Shown in pieces: positions 1 to 7,662 of a stretch of 64,000 bases of DNA. Position numbers and translations under genes: made by a program. The stretch comes from SAR202 cluster bacterium (GTDB lineage: Bacteria > Chloroflexota > Dehalococcoidia > Lucifugimonadales > UBA3495): assembly GCA_013204585.1 (NCBI GenBank), contig JABMNL010000055.1:1-64000 (forward strand). The letters are read 5' to 3'. Positions within the stretch are counted from its first letter, which is position 1. Each line of letters starts with the position of its first letter. The notes beneath the pieces were generated by a model that saw only the letters and a program-made list of their open reading frames with translations, was not told the origin of the DNA and did no database searches.

Positions 1-108
1 GAATGGGCTGGTTTCGTTAGAGATTTGAGTCAGGCATTCTAACGAAATGGGCTGGTTTCGTTAGAGATTTGAGTCAGGCATTCTAACGAAATGGGCTGGT
101 TTCGTTAG
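1..108. repeat. Tandem 44-bp palindromic repeat, about 2.4 copies
   Basis: A 44-bp unit repeats from the window edge. Each full unit holds a perfect 10-bp inverted repeat, TTTCGTTAGA and TCTAACGAAA, around a 16-nt loop: arms at 12-21 and 38-47, then again from 56. A third left arm at 100-108 then diverges. The array lies directly 3' of the dtd stop codon and may continue outside the window. The copies appear identical, which suggests recent duplication. No T-run follows the stems, so this is not an ordinary terminator. Confidence 0.9.
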
Positions 109-114
109 CTCGTA

Positions 115-615
115 TTAGCCTCTGCGTGGTCGTTGACGGTCGGCGCTGTCCAACATCATGGTTACAGGCCCGTCGTTCTCCAAAGACACTTGCATGTGTT
201 CTTGGAATCTTCCTGTAGCCACCGTTATCCCAGCTTGTCGAAACAACTCCACCGTGTGTTCGTAGAGACGTTTTGCTTCGTCTGGTCCCGCCGCTTGGTT
301 GAAGTCCGGTCGCCGTCCTTTGCGAGTGTCACCGTACAGGGTGAACTGGCTAACAACTAAAAACTCCGCCCCAACATCTAGGGCGGAGTGATTAAAGCGG
401 TTCTCTTCGTCGGCGAATATGCGCAGGTTGGCGATTTTTTCCACCAGGTATTGGGCGTCCGTCTCGTCGTCGTCTTTTGCGACTCCCAGTAGAATGACCA
501 ACCCAGGGCCAATCACTCCGATAATCTCGACGTCACCGGCGGGTTCATCTTGGCCGACTTGCTTGGATTGAATCGTAACGGACGCACTGGTCACGCGCTG
601 AATCAATGCCCTCAT
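115..615 (-). CDS. dtd: D-aminoacyl-tRNA deacylase
   Basis: Cytosolic proofreading enzyme that hydrolyses D-aminoacyl-tRNA (and Gly-tRNA-Ala) so that D-amino acids do not enter protein. The 166-residue length is slightly long for the family (about 145-150); the extra residues are an acidic insertion near 20-28 and an Arg-rich tail. Both family signatures are visible: SQFTL at 89-93 followed by the GDTRKGRRP segment, and NDGPVT at 147-152, which contains the Gly-Pro pair used for chiral selection. The N-terminus MRALIQRV is typical. It is followed by the 44-bp palindromic array and lies 32 bp downstream of the FmdB-type gene in the same orientation, so they may be co-transcribed. Confidence 0.95.
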   Translation of the reverse strand: MRALIQRVTSASVTIQSKQVGQDEPAGDVEIIGVIGPGLVILLGVAKDDDETDAQYLVEKIANLRIFADEENRFNHSALDVGAEFLVVSQFTLYGDTRKGRRPDFNQAAGPDEAKRLYEHTVELFRQAGITVATGRFQEHMQVSLENDGPVTMMLDSADRQRPRRG

Positions 616-647
616 CGAAACCTCTGGTGTGCCTCTGGGGCTGCGGG

Positions 648-1040
648 CTAGGTGGAACTGGCGGGGGTAGAAGAGGAAGTGCTGCTGGAATCAGTCGAAG
701 ACTTGGCCTTGGTGTCACTGGTGGACTTGGCGGTCGTGTCTGACTTGGATTCCGATTTAGAATCCGAAGAGGAATCTGAGCTGGAGCTATCTGAACTAGA
801 GCTAGATGATGAGGATGACGAACTGTCGCTGGAACTGCTCTTGTTCTCGACCGGTGGCTTGGGCCGCCCGTAGTCAGTCGTGTAGAAGCCGCTGCCCTTA
901 TAGATTACAGGAACCGAGTGGTATACACGTTGGCCAGCCCCGGAACAATCCGGGCAGGTGCCAGAGCCAGCTTCAGCGAAGGTCTGCACCAATTCGAACT
1001 CGTTTTTGCAGCTTCCGCATCGGTAATCGTATCTAGGCAA
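648..1040 (-). CDS. FmdB-type zinc-ribbon protein with Ser-rich tail
   Basis: Small FmdB/CxxC_CxxC_SSSS-type protein. The N-terminal 40 residues hold the zinc ribbon: MPRYDYRC start, Cys8 and Cys11, then Cys29 and Cys32. A region around 40-65 includes [11 protein letters not shown], the conserved GSGFY(x)TD segment of the family. The rest, about 65-130, is low-complexity Ser/Asp/Lys/Thr sequence, probably disordered. The biochemical role of the family is not settled. A start codon with a purine-rich upstream stretch is seen at 1040. Upstream to 1340 there is no gene, only a terminator hairpin. Confidence 0.85.
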   Translation of the reverse strand: MPRYDYRCGSCKNEFELVQTFAEAGSGTCPDCSGAGQRVYHSVPVIYKGSGFYTTDYGRPKPPVENKSSSSDSSSSSSSSSSSDSSSSDSSSDSKSESKSDTTAKSTSDTKAKSSTDSSSTSSSTPASST

Positions 1041-1175
1041 GGGAACTCTCCTGGGTGAAATTACCCTTTGGCAGTTTCAGGCACGAAGTGCCAAGGGCAA
1101 CCTGTCCAATTTAACAGTGCCACTTATAGCTGTCAACGCGCCTGTAGACTCCCCCAGGCACATTAAACGGCAAAG

Positions 1176-1202
1176 AAAAAAGGCCGAATACCGGCCTTTT
1201 TT
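1176..1202. terminator. Bidirectional Rho-independent terminator
   Basis: AAAAAAGGCCG, loop AATAC, CGGCCTTTTTT: a GC stem with A and T runs on both sides. It lies 3' of rpsU (minus strand) and before the FmdB-type gene. I see nothing else in the 1041-1340 gap. Confidence 0.8.
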
Positions 1203-1340
1203 GGAAACGGGCGGTATTAGGAGCCGCACAGTGCTAGCATTTAGTTCAGAGGCGATTTCCCGGAAGTGTGTTTAGTCAAAACCCAGGCGTATCTTGTGCC
1301 TAGACATTGGCTATTTGGGAATACCTACTGGTGGAAAGAC

Positions 1341-1538
1341 CTACCGGCGGTTCTGGCGGCTCTGACGACGACGACGGCGCGCGGCCCTTTGGGCGGCAAG
1401 TCGCTCTTTTTGCGCCTTGGACCGGAAAAATCGGCGATCTTTAAGCTCTCGCAGAATTCCCGAGTGCTGCACCGAGGCCCGGAACCGGTTAACTAGGCTT
1501 TCCGGATTCTCGCCATCACGAGGGGTCACATATGCCAT
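1341..1538 (-). CDS. rpsU: 30S ribosomal protein S21
   Basis: Small basic ribosomal protein of the 30S platform near the 16S rRNA 3' end. It starts MAYVTPRDGENPESLV, contains the S21 core with the FxRxxxxSGIL segment, and ends in a long Arg-rich tail. I chose the ATG at 1538 (65 residues) over an in-frame TTG at 1550 because GGAG lies six bases upstream of this ATG, inside the extra codons. Monocistronic, with a terminator about 140 bp downstream. Confidence 0.9.
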   Translation of the reverse strand: MAYVTPRDGENPESLVNRFRASVQHSGILRELKDRRFFRSKAQKERLAAQRAARRRRRQSRQNRR

Positions 1539-1661
1539 TCGAATCTCCAAGTATTGGTGGCCAGCTTAACCGGCCTCATTAAAGCTAATTTAACACAGGC
1601 ACGGTGACCAATCAACCAGCGTGGTCAACCCGGCAGAAGAGCCCGATAGGCAATTGAGCAC

Positions 1662-2906
1662 ATGGAAAACAATGTTGGAAAAGGGGAAAACGAGACGCTG
1701 CTAGACGGGCAGCTTCAAACCTTTTATCAGGTGAATCGGTTCATCAGTTCGATTCGCAACATTGACGAACTGCTGGGCCTGATTATGCAGGAATCTGAAT
1801 CGGCGGTTAGCGCCGAGGCTAGCTGCATTGCTCTATACCACCCGGAAGACACGAAGCTTCACATAGAGTTTGCCAACGGTGAGGCGGGTCAGGATGTCCA
1901 GAGTCTAACTTTAGATTTGGGTCAAGGTGTCTTGGGTAGCGTGGCGGTCAGCGGCAATACGCTCCGAATCGACGACGTGGACTTGGACCCCCGTTTTGAT
2001 TCCTCGGTAGACCGGACAACGGGATTTGTGACCAAATCTCTCTTGGCCGTACCGATTCAATGGCAGGGTAAGTTGTTGGGCGTCCTTGAAGTAGTAAACA
2101 AACGTGGCGGGTCTCGGTTCAGCGAAAACGACGAACGTCTATTGGAGTTAGTGGCTAACCAGGCGGCGATTGCGATGGAGAACAGTCGTCTTGTTGATCA
2201 GATGGTGATCTCGGAGCAACTTTCGGCCATCGGGAAAATGGCGGCGTCCATCGTTCATGACTTCAAAGGGCCGCTTGCGATTATCCGTGGGTTCGTCGAG
2301 ATTCTGGCAGACTCCAATATTAGCGCTGAAAAGCGTACCCGGTTTTCAAATATGGTTTTAGATAATGTCGACCGATTTTTGGAAATGAGCCAAGAGTTGC
2401 TGGACTATTCCAGGGGGAGCCTAAATCTGAACCGCAAGCCCGTTCGGTTGGGCGTTTGGTTGGGAAAAGTGACCGACTTCGTGGAAGAAAGTGTGGGTGC
2501 GGCCAACATTCGTCTTCATACGGAATTCAACTTCATCGGATTGATAGAGATGGACGAGGCCCGGGTTCGGCGGGTCGTGCAGAATCTAATTGGCAACGCG
2601 ATGGATGCGATGTCGGACGGTGGAGACTTGACCATCGCAACTGACTTGAAGGATGGCACCTGCCGGTTGTCGGTGACCGACACGGGGATTGGCATCCCAC
2701 ACAGTCTTCGACCCAAAGTTTTCGAGCCATTTGTGACTGAAGGCAAAGAACACGGGAACGGCTTGGGGCTGGCCATCGCCAAGGAAATCGTTGAAGGCCA
2801 CGGTGGCAATCTGAGCTTTGAGACACGGACCGCCGATGAAACCGAGGGGCTAAAACCGGGGACTACGTTTATCATCGAACTTCCGGTGAAGGCCGCCCTG
2901 GTCTAG
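1662..2906 (+). CDS. GAF-domain sensor histidine kinase
   Basis: Cytoplasmic sensor kinase of 414 residues with no membrane segment. A GAF domain spans about 28-180. A dimerisation/phosphoacceptor helix follows with His199 in the H-box IVHDFKGPL. The C-terminal ATPase shows the N-box (NLIGNAMDAM), DTGIGIP and GNGLGLAIAKEI. GAF probably binds a small ligand or chromophore; which one cannot be read. No response regulator lies next to it, so it is an orphan kinase here. It converges on the rhodanese gene, now separated from it by an AT-rich insertion. A perfect palindromic terminator follows at 2941. Confidence 0.9.
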   Translation: MENNVGKGENETLLDGQLQTFYQVNRFISSIRNIDELLGLIMQESESAVSAEASCIALYHPEDTKLHIEFANGEAGQDVQSLTLDLGQGVLGSVAVSGNTLRIDDVDLDPRFDSSVDRTTGFVTKSLLAVPIQWQGKLLGVLEVVNKRGGSRFSENDERLLELVANQAAIAMENSRLVDQMVISEQLSAIGKMAASIVHDFKGPLAIIRGFVEILADSNISAEKRTRFSNMVLDNVDRFLEMSQELLDYSRGSLNLNRKPVRLGVWLGKVTDFVEESVGAANIRLHTEFNFIGLIEMDEARVRRVVQNLIGNAMDAMSDGGDLTIATDLKDGTCRLSVTDTGIGIPHSLRPKVFEPFVTEGKEHGNGLGLAIAKEIVEGHGGNLSFETRTADETEGLKPGTTFIIELPVKAALV

Positions 2907-2911
2907 GCCAT

Positions 2912-2993
2912 GGAATAAGACGACCCAGGTATGAGACGCAAAAAATCCCTCGCAGAAAATTTTCTGCGAGGGATTTTTATTTTGCCAGTGTGC
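2912..2993. terminator. Palindromic bidirectional terminator, copy A of a duplicated 82-bp block
   Basis: The core 2941-2978 is a perfect palindrome of 19-base arms (AAAAATCCCTCGCAGAAAA and its complement), able to terminate on either strand. The surrounding block, from GGAATAAGAC to GTGTGC, recurs at 4702-4784 with few differences. The two copies bracket one AT-rich gene. The 9-mer CATTACTGA lies just inside both copies, at 2993-3001 and 4681-4689. Confidence 0.88.
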
Positions 2994-3102
2994 ATTACTG
3001 ATTTGCTTAGAATATAATCCCGAGGCTTACCATATAACCTGAATGAATCATCTAGGGATAGGTGCAAAATATGCCGTGCCGCCAACAATTTGGGGATGAA
3101 CG

Positions 3103-4665
3103 ATGAAATTTGAAGATGCCGTAGCAAACATCAGCACATTAACGGATCTTCGGCGAATCGCTGGCGCCCATGTCGTTGACCACAGGCAATTAACGGAAGA
3201 CGAGTTGCGGGAAGCCCTGGTCAAGGTCAAACCACAATACCTACATGATGAAACAATTAGACAAAGCCTTGAAACGGCTTTGTATCAAAATCCACGTAAT
3301 GACTTACGCGTTTTATCTTATTCCTTATTGATAGACGTGTTGCTAGATCAATATGATTTCTTGATGCCCAGTGCCCAGGCTGAGGAGCGGGTAATTGCTT
3401 TCGAACAGGCGATTGTTAACCGGTCGAATGAAACAGAGTTATCAGACCTTGCGGCAGGGAATAGCGATTCACAACGGTTTCGTGACATTGACCTCTATTT
3501 CTTTGTGTTGGGTGTGGCGTGGGAGAACGAAGACGCCAAGAGCGCGGATGAAGTTAACTTGCTTAGGAAGTTACGCACACGTCTGGATATTACAGAATCG
3601 GATCACCGACTACTCGAGGCAAAGCTTGGAAAATATCCCAAGCCATTAAACTCACCCCACACTAGGACCGAAATAGGTGAAGCGAGGCGCTATCTGCAGG
3701 GTTTGGGATTATTGTTTTCCGTCAGACAGGACGGTGACATTAATCTTGATGTTATCCCCGAAGAGATTGCAGTTACAGTTCGAGAGGTGTTTGGCGTTGA
3801 AGTAAGGAGCGAATGCTATGCACAATTGATGGAGTATCGGCCATTGCGAAGAAAATCGAATCTGATTGATGTTCTGACTCAGGCAAAGGTGGAATTTGGT
3901 CGATATGACACCATTGATACGTTGGTTGAACGGGTTCTCCGATATGTGCCCGCATCAAAAGCTATCGCTAGCAATTCCCCAAGGTTCGGACTGAATAGTG
4001 ATCAATTAGCGGCGTGGTGTCGACAATTGAACCTATCTCCGTCTGGAGCTATGGAAGAGCGGGTTGCCAGAGTAATCGGGCACTTCGATCAACTTCAGCC
4101 TAAGCTTGTAGCAGAATCAGACGAGAGAGAATACTGGTATGGATTTTTCGAAGAGCTTGCATCGAGACAATATGATTTCCTACGTGCCCAACATGTCATT
4201 GAGAAAGATCTTGAAATAGAAGCCAAATTTGAAGACGCAACATCATTCTTATTCGAGAAATTGTTGAACCACACTCCATTGCAGCAGCGCGGAACAGCTC
4301 ATCCGGATGGGCTATTGAGCTTGCAAATGAATTATTTGATGTGGGACAACAAATCGAAAGAGAGTCCAGTTAACCTAAAGGACCATCTGGCCCAATTTGA
4401 TGGATACATGAACCAAGCGGACAAGCCCGTACCTGCATTCCTTGTAATCGGGCCAGAGTTTACTGACGATTCCGAAACAGAAGCGATTAGATATCACGCC
4501 CAACATTTCAATCGCAATCTTGTTTTAATTACGGCAAAAGAGCTAAAGAACTTGGCGGATGAGTGGTCTTCACCAGCCAACAAACAACGGGAGACCGGAT
4601 TTAACCTAGGATTGTTAGCTGCGACGGGAAGATACAAAAGAGACCGGCTTGGTAAAATCGTTTAA
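3103..4665 (+). CDS. Putative SAP-motif PD-(D/E)XK nuclease with TerB-like segment
   Basis: 520 residues, not recognised as a named family. Visible parts: a helical N-terminus; residues about 130-180 (FVLGVAWENEDAKSADEV onward), which resemble the helical acidic core of TerB-like domains; residues about 297-328 (LNSDQLAAWCRQLNLSPSG onward), with the pattern of a SAP DNA-binding motif; and a C-terminal region that reads like a PD-(D/E)XK nuclease fold, with Glu385 in a helix, Pro401-Asp402 on a turn, and Asp415-Asn-Lys417 on the next strand (D-x-K). The family assignments are inference from pattern. The gene is clearly richer in A+T than its neighbours and is bracketed by two copies of the same terminator block, so it looks acquired. 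A role in phage or plasmid restriction is plausible but unproven. Confidence 0.55.
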   Translation: MKFEDAVANISTLTDLRRIAGAHVVDHRQLTEDELREALVKVKPQYLHDETIRQSLETALYQNPRNDLRVLSYSLLIDVLLDQYDFLMPSAQAEERVIAFEQAIVNRSNETELSDLAAGNSDSQRFRDIDLYFFVLGVAWENEDAKSADEVNLLRKLRTRLDITESDHRLLEAKLGKYPKPLNSPHTRTEIGEARRYLQGLGLLFSVRQDGDINLDVIPEEIAVTVREVFGVEVRSECYAQLMEYRPLRRKSNLIDVLTQAKVEFGRYDTIDTLVERVLRYVPASKAIASNSPRFGLNSDQLAAWCRQLNLSPSGAMEERVARVIGHFDQLQPKLVAESDEREYWYGFFEELASRQYDFLRAQHVIEKDLEIEAKFEDATSFLFEKLLNHTPLQQRGTAHPDGLLSLQMNYLMWDNKSKESPVNLKDHLAQFDGYMNQADKPVPAFLVIGPEFTDDSETEAIRYHAQHFNRNLVLITAKELKNLADEWSSPANKQRETGFNLGLLAATGRYKRDRLGKIV

Positions 4666-4701
4666 CACCCAATAGGGTTACATTACTGAGGTTTCCACTA
4701 C

Positions 4702-4784
4702 GGAATAAGACAAACTCGGGTAAGCGACGCAAAAAATCCCTCGCAGAAAATTTTCTGCGGGGGATTTTTATTTTGCTGGTGTGC
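4702..4784. terminator. Palindromic bidirectional terminator, copy B
   Basis: Second copy of the 2912-2993 block. The hairpin core at 4732-4769 has the same sequence except for one change in the right arm (GCGAGG to GCGGGG), and the flanks have drifted. It serves the rhodanese gene on the minus strand. Confidence 0.88.
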
Positions 4785-4800
4785 TAATGGAGCTTGCGAG

Positions 4801-5190
4801 TTATTCCTTGGTCGGGAATCCGGCTGCTTTCCAGGCTTCCATGCCGCCTTCCATGTAAGTCACGTTGTTGATTCCCATTTGTTGGAGTATTTGGGCGCCG
4901 ACGGCGGCCCTATTACCAAGTCTTCAAGTTGTAATTACTTGGACGTTCGGGTCCGACAACCTGGGATCGAACTTCTGTTTGGAAGGGTCGCTGGCCATTT
5001 CGTCCAGCTCCTCCACAGACATGAACACCACATTCGCAGCTTGTTCGTTGAGCGGAACGTTCTCTTTCAGCCGGGTTTCGATTAATAGGATTTCGGGTTT
5101 TTGGTCAATTTGGCCTTTGGCCACCGTTGCGGTAACGGATTTTGTTTTACCCTTCGCAGCTTCCACACGCTGCCTAAAGTCATCGGTCAT
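4801..5190 (-). CDS. Rhodanese-family sulfurtransferase, candidate selenoprotein (Sec89)
   Basis: Single-domain rhodanese of 129 residues if the in-frame TGA at 4924-4926 is read through. Before it: PEILLIETR near 32-40 and a final strand NVQVITT. After it: RLGNRAAVGAQILQQMG, then YMEGGMEAWKAAGFP, the usual rhodanese C-terminus, with a TAA stop at 4801. The TGA falls exactly at the catalytic cysteine of the C-R-x-G-x-R loop, so the active site would be U-RLGNR. No frameshift or other stop is present. A hairpin with a GUC loop follows the TGA (separate entry). The ATG at 5190 is preferred over a TTG at 5220 because GAGAGG lies eight bases upstream. Annotation software would call a truncated 88-residue protein. 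A simple nonsense mutation is the alternative. Confidence 0.75.
4893..4926 (-). promoter_or_regulatory. Candidate bacterial SECIS element, rhodanese gene
   Basis: In mRNA sense: UGA, 13 nt, then GGG-C-CGCC, loop GUC, GGCG-CCC. Seven base pairs with one bulged C; the loop begins 21 nt after the UGA and its first base is G. This fits the published bacterial SECIS pattern (short apical loop with an early G, 16-37 nt after UGA). The GC-rich codons here could form such a stem by chance. Confidence 0.55.
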
Positions 5191-5332
5191 GATTGTGTCC
5201 TCTCGGTGGGTGATTTGCAAACATTATGATATCCCATAACCTGCATTACAGACACCAGCGTCGCGGGTGCCGAAAACTCTCATGTGCTACCATCTCTGGG
5301 CATAATTTACTTTGATGCGGAGGCTAATAGAC

Positions 5333-5773
5333 ATGCGGTGTCTCTTAATCTTGATTTTCTTGGCAACTTTGGGAGTCGCTTGTGGGTCGTCCTCCGATTC
5401 AGATTCAAACACAGAGGTAAAGATGGAAGATAATACCGTTACCACGGCATCGGGACTGCAGTACAAGGACATAGTCGTTGGGGACGGCGAAGCCGCAGTG
5501 GCCGGAAAGACCGTGGTCGTTCATTACACTGGTTGGCTGCTGGATGGCACCAAGTTCGATAGTTCCGTGGACCGGGGCACACCCTTTGAGTTTCCCCTCG
5601 GCGCCGGACGGGTAATCAAAGGCTGGGACGAAGGCGTGGGCAGCATGAACATCGGCGGCAAGCGGGAGCTAATTATTCCTCCCGACTTGGGCTACGGGGC
5701 CCAGGGGGCTGGCGGCGTTATTCCACCCAACGCCACCCTTAAATTCGAAGTCGAGTTTCTGGGTCTGAAATAG
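5333..5773 (+). CDS. FKBP-type peptidyl-prolyl isomerase lipoprotein
   Basis: Exported lipid-anchored prolyl isomerase. A short signal peptide ends in the lipobox LGVAC, then a Ser/Asp-rich linker, then one FKBP domain: SGLQYKDIVVGDG, VVVHYTGWLLDGTKFDSS, the FPLGAGRVIKGWDEG segment, and the C-terminal IPPNATLKFEVEFLGL. The aromatic active-site residues typical of FKBP are present. I chose the ATG at 5333 because GGAGG lies nine bases upstream; earlier in-frame TTG/ATG codons at 5312/5315 have no such site. It is divergent from the rhodanese gene, so the 5191-5332 gap should hold both promoters. Confidence 0.92.
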   Translation: MRCLLILIFLATLGVACGSSSDSDSNTEVKMEDNTVTTASGLQYKDIVVGDGEAAVAGKTVVVHYTGWLLDGTKFDSSVDRGTPFEFPLGAGRVIKGWDEGVGSMNIGGKRELIIPPDLGYGAQGAGGVIPPNATLKFEVEFLGLK

Positions 5774-5785
5774 CTCAGCGGCTAG

Positions 5786-6838
5786 CTAGACGGACACGGG
5801 GTTTTGGAAGTTGGGGGCCACCTGCTCCGCGAACAGCTTGAGGCTGTGGGCGTTGACGTCGTAGGGCATGGCTCCCAGACGGAAGTGAATGATTACCCCG
5901 CCGATTCCGCTGTCATTCAGCTTTTGTAGCCTTTCGGATACTGTCTCGGGCGAACCACAGATAACCCCGTGCTCGAGCGAGTCTCGGGCCGAGCCGGTGA
6001 TTCTTGCGGATTGGATTTCTAATTCTGAGCCGGTGTTCATGCGGTTGCGGTTCTCCTGTAGATACACTCGCATCTCTCTGAAGTAGGCCAGGCCAACTTT
6101 TTCGGCCTCGGCGTCGGTGTCGGCCACAAAAATGTTGCGCCAGGCCCACGAGTCGGCCACGTTTCGTGCGACTGTCTCGTCGTCATACCCCGCTTTCGAC
6201 ATGGTAGCCCGGTAGAGATCCATCCGCTCTTGAGTAGTCTCATCGCTCTGGACGTTCATCATGAATGGACGCCCCTCGCGGGCCATTTCGAGGGTGGATT
6301 CCAGGCCCGAGCACGCCCGAATCATTGGCGGGTGGGGTTTTTGGTATACCTGAGGACGCAGCGCCGGCAATTCCAACTGCCAGAATTTGCCTTCGTGCTT
6401 GTAGTTCTCGGTCGTCCAAGCCTTAACCAAAATATCTTCCACTTCCAAAAGCATGTCATGGGCTTCGTCCGGGTTGATGCCGAACCCCCGGAACTCGTAG
6501 AAGTTATACGCCGTGCCTCGGCCTACGCCGACAATCATCCGGCCCTTGCTGATATTGTCGACCAACGCAATCTGCTCGGCGAATCTGATGGGATGGTGCA
6601 GCGCCATTTGAGCAACTGCGAAGCCAATCTTAATCTTGCTGGTCCTGGCGGCGATGGCGGCCGCGAAGGTGGTGGGGTCAACGTAAGCACAGCCACCGTC
6701 GAAATGGTGTTCGGCCAGCCAGATGACATCGTAGCCCAACTGCTCGGACAGCTCTGCCTCCCGCAGTGACTCCTCGATAACATCGAAATCCCCGTCGGGG
6801 GTTTTGCTTTCAGGGAATAGGAAGTTACTGAACTTCAT
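5786..6838 (-). CDS. LLM class flavin-dependent oxidoreductase
   Basis: Bacterial-luciferase-like TIM-barrel monooxygenase/oxidoreductase of 350 residues. The N-terminal barrel shows LGYDVIWLAEHHFDGG, then FAAAIAARTSKIKIGFAV and the KGRMIVGVGRG segment, all hallmarks of the luciferase-like family. The reduced flavin (FMN or F420) and the substrate cannot be read from sequence. AAGGAG upstream of the ATG supports the start. Its stop lies 12 bp from the end of the convergent FKBP gene. It resembles the gene at 27320-28456 more than the other two LLM genes (shared EHHF motif). Confidence 0.9.
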   Translation of the reverse strand: MKFSNFLFPESKTPDGDFDVIEESLREAELSEQLGYDVIWLAEHHFDGGCAYVDPTTFAAAIAARTSKIKIGFAVAQMALHHPIRFAEQIALVDNISKGRMIVGVGRGTAYNFYEFRGFGINPDEAHDMLLEVEDILVKAWTTENYKHEGKFWQLELPALRPQVYQKPHPPMIRACSGLESTLEMAREGRPFMMNVQSDETTQERMDLYRATMSKAGYDDETVARNVADSWAWRNIFVADTDAEAEKVGLAYFREMRVYLQENRNRMNTGSELEIQSARITGSARDSLEHGVICGSPETVSERLQKLNDSGIGGVIIHFRLGAMPYDVNAHSLKLFAEQVAPNFQNPVSV

Positions 6839-6927
6839 GGAGTCTCCTTGGTTGGGTAGTGGGGTCTGCCCGTAACGAAATCGAATTGCACAGCCAGCTT
6901 AGCATGGGTGGGATGCTGGTCGTCGCG

Positions 6928-6949
6928 GCTAACGAACTGCTAACGAACT
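6928..6949. repeat. 11-bp tandem duplication overlapping a stop codon
   Basis: GCTAACGAACT occurs twice in tandem. In the sense of the minus-strand gene ending at 6948, the repeat begins at its TAG stop and re-copies a TTAG downstream. Similar arrangements occur after three other genes in this window. Confidence 0.75.
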
Positions 6950-7520
6950 ATAAACCGCCAGTGCTCAGGTCATCAATAAATGGTTGGAAGGCTAACCGAA
7001 TTGGGCTATCCGCTGGCAGACCGGGAACCAATACCTGATTGTAGTAGTCCTGGGCGATTTGCCCTTGCTGCTCGCGGTTATAACCACTCAACCGCCGACC
7101 GTTGCGCCGGTCTTCAGACAGTTGCTCCCAACCGCCAAAGCTGTAGCCTTCGGCCTTTTGCGCCCTTAGGGCCTGCCAAATATAGACACTCCCGACCTTT
7201 TCGAATTGGGACACATGAACCATCTCGTGCACCAACAAATCGAGATTTCCCCTGGAATGGTGCCCCGACCCAGGAAGATTAATGGTGTGGAACAAAGTAA
7301 ATGCCCGAGAGCCGTTAATCTTAAAAACCAGACCCAGAACCCGGCCCTCAGCCACCCGAACTTTGGCATACCGCTCGGGATTCGGCCCCAACACTTGGTT
7401 CGCCGCATTTATCTCATCGTCTGCTAGACGGCTAACACTGGTCAGTAAATGCCACACGAACTCGAAAATCCTGGGGGCTTGGAGAATGTCTAGGGCCTTG
7501 AAAAGCAGGGTGGCCGCCAT
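6948..7520 (-). CDS. HExxH-containing putative metallopeptidase, DUF4157-like
   Basis: 190 residues with no signal peptide. The centre carries LLVHEMVHVSQFEKVG, an HExxH zinc-binding motif in the style of the DUF4157 putative peptidases (LxxHExxHVxQ). Downstream are conserved-looking EGYSFGGWEQ and REQQGQIAQDYY segments. The third zinc ligand is uncertain. The first third (LADDEINAANQVLG, RVAEGRVLGLVFKING) suggests that only the metallopeptidase-type core is present. GGGAG lies just upstream of the ATG. Function is unknown; DUF4157 domains often occur with toxins or secreted effectors, but nothing like that adjoins here. Confidence 0.7.
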   Translation of the reverse strand: MAATLLFKALDILQAPRIFEFVWHLLTSVSRLADDEINAANQVLGPNPERYAKVRVAEGRVLGLVFKINGSRAFTLFHTINLPGSGHHSRGNLDLLVHEMVHVSQFEKVGSVYIWQALRAQKAEGYSFGGWEQLSEDRRNGRRLSGYNREQQGQIAQDYYNQVLVPGLPADSPIRLAFQPFIDDLSTGGL

Positions 7521-7662
7521 GGTACTCCCATTGTCTTAGGCAAGTTTTTGTTCCGGCCAGGGCTACCCAAAATGATTTGGAGGAATCTATCAGTGGGGAT
7601 GTCGGGAGTCAATTTGCCAACAACATGGAAAGGGGCGACGGTGGACTCGAACTTCTAAGGCA

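Noticed and set aside
4865-5239. Plus-strand open frame opposite the rhodanese gene
   Set aside because: It shadows the rhodanese frame, resembles no family, and has no credible ribosome site.
7610-7650. tRNA 3'-end-like sequence (GGTGGACTCGAAC on the plus strand) that could mark an attachment site
   Set aside because: The flanking five-base stems do not pair as a T arm and no other arms exist nearby.
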